Shown here piece after piece: positions 55,197 through 62,472 of a DNA stretch of 64,000 bases. Within the stretch, counting starts at the first letter, position 1, and each line of letters starts with the position of its first letter. The position numbers and the translations under genes are program-made. The stretch lies in the NCBI RefSeq assembly GCF_000225525.1, contig NZ_AGBF01000021.1, forward strand, positions 1-64,000, given 5' to 3'. The stretch comes from Streptomyces zinciresistens K42 (GTDB taxonomy: Bacteria > Actinomycetota > Actinomycetes > Streptomycetales > Streptomycetaceae). The notes beneath the pieces were generated by a model that did not search any database, was not told the origin of the DNA, and saw nothing but the letters and a program-made list of their open reading frames with translations.

Positions 55197-56074
55197 GCCT
55201 CGACATCACCGAACTCGTCCGGCTGCGCGCCGAGCGGCCCGAGGCGGTCGCCGAGGCCGCCGCCCGCCGGGTGCGCCGCCCGCTGCTCGGCGACGCCGGC
55301 CGGCTGATGATCGTCGCCGCCGACCACCCGGCCCGCGGCGCGCTGGGCGTCGGCGACCGGGCGCTCGCCATGGCCAACCGGGCCGAACTGCTGGAACGCC
55401 TGTGCCTCGCGCTCTCGCGCCCCGGCGTCGACGGTGTCCTCGCCACCGCCGACATCCTGGACGACCTGCTGCTGCTCGGCGTGCTCGACGGCAAGGTCGT
55501 CATGGGCTCGATGAACCGCGGCGGCCTCCAGGGCGCCCGCTTCGAACTCGACGACCGCTTCACGGGGCACCGCGCCGAGGACATCGAGCGGCTGCGCTTC
55601 GACGCGGGCAAGCTGCTGCTGCGCGTCGACCTCGACGACCCCGGCTCGCTGACCACCCTGGAGTCCGCCGCCCGTGCCGTCGACGCGATGGCGGCCCGCG
55701 GGCTCCCCGTGTTCGTGGAACCGTTCATCAGCCGGCGCGCCCCCGGAGGCCGGGTCGTCAACGACCTGTCCGCCGAGGCCGTCACCCGGTCCATCGCCAT
55801 CGCCTCCGGCCTCGGCGGCACCTCCGCCTACACCTGGCTGAAGCTCCCGGTCACCGAGAACCCCGACGACATGGCCGAGGTGACGCAGACCTCCACGCTG
55901 CCCGCGGTCCTGCTCGGCGGAGAGGTCGGTGACGACCAGGACGGGGCATACGAGAAGTGGCGGGGCGCCCTCCGACTGCCCACCGTGCGGGGCCTGGTGG
56001 TGGGCCGGTCCCTGCTCTACCCGGCCGGCGGGGACGTGGCCGCCGCCGTCGACACCGCCGTGGGACTGCTGTGA
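55193..56074 (+). CDS. Cgl0158-type class I aldolase of inositol catabolism
   Basis: A 293-residue protein of the DeoC/FbaB/LacD superfamily, the Cgl0158 type. Segments: RLMIVAADHPARGALGVGDR, DGVLATADILDDLLLLG, MGSMNRGGLQGARFELDDRF, FVEPFISRRAPGGRVV and the putative Schiff-base lysine in TSAYTWLKLPV. In actinobacteria it replaces IolJ and cleaves 2-deoxy-5-keto-gluconate 6-phosphate to DHAP and malonate semialdehyde (family knowledge). ATG start inside the iolC stop. No iolB, D, E or G follows, unlike many clusters; a 609-bp gap comes instead. Confidence 0.85.
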   Translation: MSLDITELVRLRAERPEAVAEAAARRVRRPLLGDAGRLMIVAADHPARGALGVGDRALAMANRAELLERLCLALSRPGVDGVLATADILDDLLLLGVLDGKVVMGSMNRGGLQGARFELDDRFTGHRAEDIERLRFDAGKLLLRVDLDDPGSLTTLESAARAVDAMAARGLPVFVEPFISRRAPGGRVVNDLSAEAVTRSIAIASGLGGTSAYTWLKLPVTENPDDMAEVTQTSTLPAVLLGGEVGDDQDGAYEKWRGALRLPTVRGLVVGRSLLYPAGGDVAAAVDTAVGLL

Positions 56075-56683
56075 GGTCCCCCTGACCACCGCCGGGCGCA
56101 CCGCCCCGGCGGGTCGCGAGGCGCGAACGCCCCCGGCCCGCCGAGCGGCCCCGCCCGGCCCCGTACGACCGCACCACCCGCCGGCACTCCGCACGGAGCG
56201 CCGGCACACCGATCGCCTCCGGCGCGGTAGGCCGCTTTGCTTTGGCAGGAGCGAAGTGCGAGCGACAACTCCCCGCCCGCTACGGCCCCGCGCCGGAGGT
56301 CTCTTTTCCCCCAACACACCGCGCGCCGCCCCGCGTACGCCCCGCGCACTCGCCCGCGCGCACCCTCGCCCGGCAGCCCCGCCCGCACCCGTACGCCCGC
56401 CGCCCGGAGGGCCCCGCGCACCCACTCACCTGCCCGCCGCCCGCAGGCCCCCGGACACCCTCCGCCACCCCCGGCGGCGCTCGCCCCGTCCGACACTCCC
56501 ACTTGTGTCTACGTCGGGAGCGAAACGGCAGACACTGTGTCGGGCGCGCCGCCGGCGCGGGACTGGTGGGATGTTCCTGTGGCCGGGACCGCGACCCGAC
56601 CGACCGTCGGCGGTCACGGCACGGGAGCTGTACGAACGGCACGTCTGGACCCGACGCCGCCATCTGCGAAGGAGTAACCGGGA
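56075..56683. other. 609-bp gap between the aldolase and mmsA
   Basis: No convincing gene; long frames here reflect C-rich composition. Near the right end, gtgtct (56505-56510) and agacac (56530-56535) form a small inverted repeat that could be part of the mmsA promoter. AAGGAG at 56669-56674 is the mmsA ribosome site. Confidence 0.4.
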
Positions 56684-58186
56684 ATGACGAAGATCGTCAA
56701 CCACTGGATCGGCGGCAGGACCGCCGAAGGCGCGTCGGGCAGGTTCGGGCCGGTGACCGACCCGGCGACCGGCGCGGTCACCACGAAGGTCGCCTTCGCC
56801 TCCGTCGAGGAGGTGGACGCGGCGGTCGCGTCCGCCAAGGACGCCTACGCCGCCTGGGGCCAGTCCTCGCTGGCCCTGCGCACCTCGATCCTGTTCAGGT
56901 TCCGCGCGCTGCTGGACGCCCACCGCGACGAGATCGCCGAGCTGATCACCGCCGAGCACGGCAAGGTGCACTCCGACGCCCTCGGCGAGGTGGCCCGCGG
57001 CCTGGAGATCGTCGACCTGGCCTGCGGCATCACCGTGCAGCTGAAGGGCGAGCTGTCGACACAGGTCGCCAGCCGCGTCGACGTGGCCTCGATCCGCCAG
57101 CCGCTCGGCGTCGTCGCGGGCATCACGCCGTTCAACTTCCCGGCGATGGTGCCGATGTGGATGTTCCCCCTCGCCATCGCCTGCGGCAACACCTTCGTGC
57201 TCAAGCCGTCCGAGAAGGACCCGTCGGCCGCGATCAGGATCGCCGAACTGCTGGCCGAGGCCGGGCTGCCCGACGGCGTCTTCAACGTCGTGCACGGCGA
57301 CAAGCAGGCCGTCGACCGCCTCCTGGAGCACCCGGACGTCAAGGCCGTCTCCTTCGTCGGCTCGACCCCGATCGCCCGCCACATCCACACCACCGCCTCC
57401 GCCCACGGCAAGCGCGTCCAGGCACTCGGCGGCGCCAAGAACCACATGCTGGTCCTGCCCGACGCCGACCTCGACGCGGCCGCCGACGCCGCCGTGTCGG
57501 CCGCCTACGGCTCCGCGGGCGAGCGCTGCATGGCGATCTCCGCGGTCGTCGCGGTCGGTGCGATCGGCGACGAGCTGGTCGGGAAGATCCGCGAGCGCGC
57601 CGAGAAGATCAAGATCGGCCCCGGCGACGACCCGGCCTCCGAGATGGGCCCGCTGATCACCGCCGCCCACCGCGACAAGGTGGCGTCCTACGTCGCGGGC
57701 GCCGCCGCCGAGGGCTGCGAGGTCGTGCTCGACGGCACCGGCCACACCGTCGACGGCTTCGAGGACGGCCACTGGATCGGCATCTCGCTGCTGGACAAGG
57801 TGCCGACGTCGGCGAAGGCGTACCAGGACGAGATCTTCGGCCCGGTCCTGTGCGTGCTGCGCGCCGAGACCTACGAGGAGGGCGTCGCCCTCATCAACGC
57901 CTCGCCGTTCGGCAACGGCACCGCGGTCTTCACCCGCGACGGCGGCGCCGCCCGCCGCTTCCAGCTGGAGGCCGAGGCCGGCATGGTCGGCGTGAACGTC
58001 CCGATCCCGGTCCCCGTGGGCTACCACTCCTTCGGCGGCTGGAAGGACTCCCTCTTCGGCGACCACCACATCTACGGCAACGACGGCACGCACTTCTACA
58101 CCCGAGGCAAGGTCGTCACCACCCGCTGGCCGGACCCCGCCGACGCGCCCACCGGCGTCGACCTGGGCTTCCCGCGCAACCACTGA
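56684..58186 (+). CDS. mmsA: Methylmalonate-semialdehyde dehydrogenase (CoA-acylating)
   Basis: A 500-residue aldehyde dehydrogenase of the MmsA/IolA group. Hallmarks: ITPFNFPAMVPMWMFPLAIA, cofactor site FVGSTPIARHI, ALGGAKNHMLVLPDADLD and catalytic C282 in SAGERCMAISAVV (the Arg-Cys-Met form of MmsA). It converts malonate or methylmalonate semialdehyde to acetyl- or propionyl-CoA, serving inositol and valine breakdown. ATG with AAGGAG 9 nt upstream. The S. coelicolor counterpart msdA (SCO2726) has been studied (recollection). Immediately after the stop lies a partial duplication of its own 3' end. Confidence 0.93.
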   Translation: MTKIVNHWIGGRTAEGASGRFGPVTDPATGAVTTKVAFASVEEVDAAVASAKDAYAAWGQSSLALRTSILFRFRALLDAHRDEIAELITAEHGKVHSDALGEVARGLEIVDLACGITVQLKGELSTQVASRVDVASIRQPLGVVAGITPFNFPAMVPMWMFPLAIACGNTFVLKPSEKDPSAAIRIAELLAEAGLPDGVFNVVHGDKQAVDRLLEHPDVKAVSFVGSTPIARHIHTTASAHGKRVQALGGAKNHMLVLPDADLDAAADAAVSAAYGSAGERCMAISAVVAVGAIGDELVGKIRERAEKIKIGPGDDPASEMGPLITAAHRDKVASYVAGAAAEGCEVVLDGTGHTVDGFEDGHWIGISLLDKVPTSAKAYQDEIFGPVLCVLRAETYEEGVALINASPFGNGTAVFTRDGGAARRFQLEAEAGMVGVNVPIPVPVGYHSFGGWKDSLFGDHHIYGNDGTHFYTRGKVVTTRWPDPADAPTGVDLGFPRNH

Positions 58187-58275
58187 CCCGCAAGCGTTTC
58201 CCCGCGCGACCACGGACCCGCAAGCGCGCCGGGCCCCCCGTCCCGGCCGGTCCCGTCCCGTCCCGTCCCGTCCCG
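58169..58275. repeat. Duplicated mmsA 3' end followed by a pentanucleotide repeat
   Basis: 58169-58196 (the last codons, stop and 10 nt) is repeated at 58198-58226 with one indel and two substitutions; the TGA stop became gga in the copy. Then tcccg is repeated five times (58251-58275). Signs of slippage in a convergent intergenic spot. Confidence 0.75.
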
Positions 58276-58280
58276 GAGCC

Positions 58281-58691
58281 TCACCCGAAGTCCCACGTCA
58301 CCACCGCGCACGAGCCGTCGTCCTCGCCGCCCGCGCCGCGGTAGGTGGCGAGGGCGGCCTCGTTGCCCGACTCGACCAGCACCCACATGCCGTAGCACCC
58401 CAGCTCGCGGCCCAGCGCGTCGAGCCGGCGCACCAGCGCCCGCCCGACGCCCCGGCGCCGGTAGGGCGCGGCCACCCCCAGCTCGTACAGGAACATCTCG
58501 GCGCCCTTGTCGGGGTGCACGGTCTCCACCCCGCTGACGAAGCCCACCGGTTCGCCGTCCAGGTAGGCCACCAGCAGATGGTGGCCGGCGGTCCCGAGGA
58601 AGCGCTCGGCCCACTCGGTGCGCACCGGGTGGTCGAGCAGGTGTTCCACGGCGGCGACTTCGGGGAGGCTGCCGGCCCGGCGGATGTCCAT
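58281..58691 (-). CDS. GNAT acetyltransferase, AAC(3)-I-like
   Basis: A 136-residue [64 protein letters not shown], then ALATYRGAGGEDDGSCAVVT and WDFG. The order ExFLYELxVxxxxRRxGxxxAL and the acidic GEDDG before the final strand resemble aminoglycoside 3-N-acetyltransferase I. Actual substrate unknown; aminoglycoside modification is possible but unproved. The ATG at 58691 is chosen for normal family length; upstream in-frame codons run into the promoter of the next gene. Confidence 0.75.
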   Translation of the reverse strand: MDIRRAGSLPEVAAVEHLLDHPVRTEWAERFLGTAGHHLLVAYLDGEPVGFVSGVETVHPDKGAEMFLYELGVAAPYRRRGVGRALVRRLDALGRELGCYGMWVLVESGNEAALATYRGAGGEDDGSCAVVTWDFG

Positions 58692-58807
58692 GTGCCTTCG
58701 TACCACGGCTGGAGTACTCGGGAGCCCGGCCGTACGCCCCTGGGAGGGGCCGGTGTTCGACCTGCGGTCGACATCTTGCTGACAGGTTCGCCACGTACCG
58801 TTGCACC

Positions 58808-61465
58808 ATGGATCTTCGACTGCCCGGACTGAGCGCACTGCGCGGTCTGCGGCGGCCCCGGCGGCTGGTCGCCGCCGCGGCCGCCGTCGTCGTGCTGGCG
58901 GGTGCCGGGACATGGACGGCCGTCGCCTCGGACGAGGCCCCGGCGGTACGGCGCGCCGACCAGGTCATGGACATGGGGGCCGGGGTCCGCGTCGACACCT
59001 CGTACTTCACCGCGGGCGCCGGCGGCCGCCGGCCCGCCGTGCTGCTCGGCCACGGCTTCGGCGGCAGCAAGGACGACATGCGGCAGCAGGCCGAGGACCT
59101 GGCCCGCGCCGGGTACGCCGTGCTGACCTGGTCGGCCCGCGGCTTCGGCAGGTCGACCGGCAAGGTGGGCCTGAACGACCCCCGGGGCGAGGTCGCCGAC
59201 GTCTCCCGGCTGCTGGACTGGCTGGCCGGGCAGCCCCAGGTCGAGCTCGACGGCCGCGGCGACCCGCGCGTCGGCATGGCCGGCGGTTCCTACGGCGGCG
59301 CGATCGCCCTGCTGGCCGCCGGGTACGACGACCGCGTGGACGCCATCGCGCCCGCGATCACCTACTGGAACCTCGCGGACGCCCTCTTCCCGAACGGCGT
59401 GTTCAAGAAGCTCTGGGCGGGCATCTTCGTCAACTCGGCGGGCGGCTGCGACAAGTTCGAGAAGACGGTCTGCGCGATGTACGACCGGGTCGCCGAGTCC
59501 GGCGTCCCGGACGCCGCGGCCCGCGCCATGCTGGAGAAGCGCTCGCCCTCCGCCGTGGGCGACCGCATCAAGGTCCCCACCCTGCTCTTCCAGGGCCAGA
59601 CCGACTCCCTCTTCCCGCTCGGCGAGGCCGACCGGGCCGCGAAGGCCGTCCGCGCCAACGGCGCCCCCGTCGACGTCGACTGGATCGCCGGCGGCCACGA
59701 CGGCGGCGACATGGAGACCGGCCGCGTCCAGGCCCGCGTCACCTCCTGGTTCGACCGCTACCTCAAGGGCGACAAGGGCGTCGACACCGGCCCCGCCTTC
59801 CGCGTCACCCGCACCGGGGGCATCGACTCCACCGACGGCCGGGCCCAGCTGCGCGGCGCGGGCGCCGACTCCTACCCCGGTCTGGAGGGCGGCCCGAAGC
59901 GGATCGCGCTGCGCGGCGGCGAGCAGAGCTTCGCCAACCCGGCCGGCGCCAGCCCGCCCGCCGTCTCCGCCCTGCCCGGCTTCGGCGGCGCCGGCGGCCT
60001 CGCCCAGCTGTCCTCGCTCGGCGTCGGGGTGTCGCTGGACTTCCCCGGCCAGTTCGCCCGCTTCGAGTCCGCGCCGGTCGGCCGCGAACTGCGCGTCACC
60101 GGCTCGCCGAAGGCCACCGTGCGCGTGCGGTCGAGCTCCGGCGAAGCGGTCCTCTTCGCGAAGGTCTACGACGTCGGCCCCGACGGCCGCCAGCAGGTGC
60201 TGCCGTCCCAGCTGGTCACCCCGCTGCGGGTGACGGACGTGCGGGAGGGCAGGGACGTCACGATCACGCTCCCCGCCATCGACCGCGACATCGAGAAGGG
60301 CCACCGGCTGCGCCTGGTGCTCTCCTCCACCGACCTCGGCTACGCCTCCCCGGCCGCTCCGGCCACGTACACCGTGTCCCTGCGGGGCGACCTGACCGTC
60401 CCCACGGACCCCGCCGCCGGCTCCGCCGCCGCCCCGCTGCCGTCCTGGGTGTGGTGGCTGCCCGTCAGCGGCGCGGTCGTCGCGCTGGCCCTGCTGCTGA
60501 CCGCCCGCCGCCGCACCGCCGTCCCCGCCCCGGACCCGGACCTCGCCGAGGTCCCGCTGGAGATCACCGACCTCAGCAAGCGGTACGCGGGCTCCGCCGA
60601 CCGGTACGCGGTACGGGACCTGTCCTTCCGCGTCGAGAAGGGCCAGGTCCTCGGACTGCTCGGCCCGAACGGCGCGGGCAAGACGACGACCCTGCGCATG
60701 CTGATGGGCCTCATCAAGCCCGACGCCGGCGAGGTCCGCGTCTTCGGCCACGCCATCCGCCCCGGCGCCCCCGTCCTCTCCCGCGTCGGCGCCTTCGTCG
60801 AGGGCGCGGGCTTCCTGCCGCACCTGTCCGGCCGGGAGAACCTGGAGCTGTACTGGCGGGCCACCGGCCGCCCCGCGGCGGACGCCCACCTCGACGAGGC
60901 CCTGGAGATCGCCGGGCTCGGCGACGCGCTGGCCCGCGCCGTGCGCACCTACTCCCAGGGCATGCGCCAGCGCCTGGCCATCGCCCAGGCCATGCTCGGC
61001 CTGCCGGACCTGCTCATCCTCGACGAGCCGACCAACGGCCTCGACCCGCCGCAGATCCGCGAGATGCGCCAGGTGATGATCCGCTACGCGGCCGCCGGGC
61101 GCACCGTGATCGTCTCCAGCCATCTGCTGGCCGAGGTCGAGCAGTCCTGCACCCACCTCGTGGTGATGGACCGCGGCCGCCTCGTGCAGGCCGGGCCGGT
61201 CGCCGAGATCATCGGCTCCGGCGACACCCTGCTGGTCGGCACGGCCGCGGCCGTCGACGAGCCGGTCGCGGAGAAGGTCGCCGCGCTGCCGGGCGTGGTC
61301 TCCGCCGTCTCCGTCGACGGCGGCCTGCTGGTGCGGCTCGCCGCCGACGGCAGCGCGCAGCGGCTGATCGCCGAACTCGTCCGGCTGGAGGTGCCCGTCC
61401 AGTCGGTCGGCGCCCACCGCCGCCTCGAAGACGCCTTCCTCACCCTGATCGGAGGTTCCGCATGA
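58808..61465 (+). CDS. Extracellular S15-type alpha/beta hydrolase fused to an ABC ATPase
   Basis: An 885-residue fusion. Residues 20-42 are an N-terminal helix (RLVAAAAAVVVLAGAGTWTA). Residues about 50-370 form an alpha/beta hydrolase with S161 (GGSYGG), D266 (GQTDSLFP) and H297 (GGHDGG) as a likely triad. Residues about 400-535 are an X-Pro-dipeptidyl-peptidase C-terminal jelly roll. A second helix (547-567, WVWWLPVSGAVVALALLLTA) returns the chain to the cytoplasm. There a complete ABC domain follows, with Walker A GPNGAGKT (619-626), signature YSQGM (715-719) and Walker B D739/E740. An ABC-2 permease gene overlaps its stop. Hydrolysis outside and transport energy inside are thus in one polypeptide. 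Confidence 0.88.
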   Translation: MDLRLPGLSALRGLRRPRRLVAAAAAVVVLAGAGTWTAVASDEAPAVRRADQVMDMGAGVRVDTSYFTAGAGGRRPAVLLGHGFGGSKDDMRQQAEDLARAGYAVLTWSARGFGRSTGKVGLNDPRGEVADVSRLLDWLAGQPQVELDGRGDPRVGMAGGSYGGAIALLAAGYDDRVDAIAPAITYWNLADALFPNGVFKKLWAGIFVNSAGGCDKFEKTVCAMYDRVAESGVPDAAARAMLEKRSPSAVGDRIKVPTLLFQGQTDSLFPLGEADRAAKAVRANGAPVDVDWIAGGHDGGDMETGRVQARVTSWFDRYLKGDKGVDTGPAFRVTRTGGIDSTDGRAQLRGAGADSYPGLEGGPKRIALRGGEQSFANPAGASPPAVSALPGFGGAGGLAQLSSLGVGVSLDFPGQFARFESAPVGRELRVTGSPKATVRVRSSSGEAVLFAKVYDVGPDGRQQVLPSQLVTPLRVTDVREGRDVTITLPAIDRDIEKGHRLRLVLSSTDLGYASPAAPATYTVSLRGDLTVPTDPAAGSAAAPLPSWVWWLPVSGAVVALALLLTARRRTAVPAPDPDLAEVPLEITDLSKRYAGSADRYAVRDLSFRVEKGQVLGLLGPNGAGKTTTLRMLMGLIKPDAGEVRVFGHAIRPGAPVLSRVGAFVEGAGFLPHLSGRENLELYWRATGRPAADAHLDEALEIAGLGDALARAVRTYSQGMRQRLAIAQAMLGLPDLLILDEPTNGLDPPQIREMRQVMIRYAAAGRTVIVSSHLLAEVEQSCTHLVVMDRGRLVQAGPVAEIIGSGDTLLVGTAAAVDEPVAEKVAALPGVVSAVSVDGGLLVRLAADGSAQRLIAELVRLEVPVQSVGAHRRLEDAFLTLIGGSA

Positions 61466-62325
61466 GCACGCTCACCGAGCGCACCGAGGTGGCCTCCGGC
61501 TACCGCGCGGGCCGGACCCTGCCGCTGAGGGTGGAGCTGATCCGCCAGCTCAAGCGGCGCCGCACCCAGGTCATGTTCGCCATCCTCGCCGTGCTGCCGT
61601 TCGTGCTGGTCGTCGCGTTCGCGATCGGCGGCGAGCCGGACGACCGCGGCGACCGCATCACGCTGATGGACACCGCGACGGCCTCCGGCGCCAACTTCGC
61701 CGCCGTGAACCTGTTCGTGTCCGCGGGCTTCCTGCTGGTCATCCCGGTCGCGCTGTTCTGCGGCGACACGGTGGCCTCGGAGGCGAGCTGGTCCTCGCTG
61801 CGCTACCTCCTCGCGGCCCCCGTGCCCCGGGTCCGGCTGCTGTGGTCCAAGCTCGTGGTCGGGCTGGGCCTCAGCCTGGCCGCGATGGTGCTGCTGCCCG
61901 TGGTCGCCCTGGCCGTGGGCTCGGCCGCCTACGGCTGGGGCCCCCTGCAGATCCCCACCGGCGGCTCCCTGGACACGGCCACCGCGGCCCAGCGCCTGGT
62001 GGTGGTCGTGGCGTACGTCTTCGTGTCCCAACTGGTCACCGCGGGACTGGCGTTCTGGCTGTCGACCAAGACGGACGCCCCGCTGGGCGCGGTCGGCGGC
62101 GCGGTCGGCCTGACCATCGTCGGCAACGTCCTGGACGCGGTGACCGCCCTCGGCGACTGGCGCGACTTCCTGCCCGCGCACTGGCAGTTCGCGTGGGCGG
62201 ACGCCGTGCAGCCCACCCCGGAGTGGGCCGGCATGATCCAGGGCACGTCGATCTCCGTGACCTACGCCCTGGTGCTGTTCGCGCTGGCCTTCCGCGGTTT
62301 CGCCCGCAAGGACATCGTGTCGTAG
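61462..62325 (+). CDS. ABC-2 type permease, partner of the hydrolase-ATPase fusion
   Basis: A 287-residue membrane protein with six hydrophobic segments (MFAILAVLPFVLVVAFAIGG, FLLVIPVALFCGDTVASEA, KLVVGLGLSLAAMVLLPVVA, LVVVVAYVFVSQLVTAGLAF, AVGGAVGLTIVGNVLDAVTA, SISVTYALVLFALAFRGFAR). The cytosolic SEASWSSLRYLLAAPVPR stretch is the coupling region typical of ABC-2/NatB-like permeases. ATG overlaps the stop of the fusion gene. Substrate unknown; a peptide-related export or resistance function is likely. Confidence 0.88.
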   Translation: MSTLTERTEVASGYRAGRTLPLRVELIRQLKRRRTQVMFAILAVLPFVLVVAFAIGGEPDDRGDRITLMDTATASGANFAAVNLFVSAGFLLVIPVALFCGDTVASEASWSSLRYLLAAPVPRVRLLWSKLVVGLGLSLAAMVLLPVVALAVGSAAYGWGPLQIPTGGSLDTATAAQRLVVVVAYVFVSQLVTAGLAFWLSTKTDAPLGAVGGAVGLTIVGNVLDAVTALGDWRDFLPAHWQFAWADAVQPTPEWAGMIQGTSISVTYALVLFALAFRGFARKDIVS

Positions 62326-62340
62326 GTCGGCGGAGGGTCA

Positions 62341-62358
62341 CCCGCCGGTCTCGGCGGG
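62341..62358. terminator. Terminator hairpin after the ABC operon
   Basis: cccgccg (62341-62347) and cggcggg (62352-62358) pair around gtct, 15 bp after the permease stop. A further strand asymmetry (ggcccctctcgtgcccct) follows. Confidence 0.55.
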
Positions 62359-62472
62359 CCCCTCTCGTGCCCCTTTCGAGACGCTTCCGCAACGCTTCGT
62401 CGCGCACGTTCCGGCCCCCCGGCCCGTCACAGTCACAGCAGGCCGACGTCGACGGACCAGGGGGCACGGACG

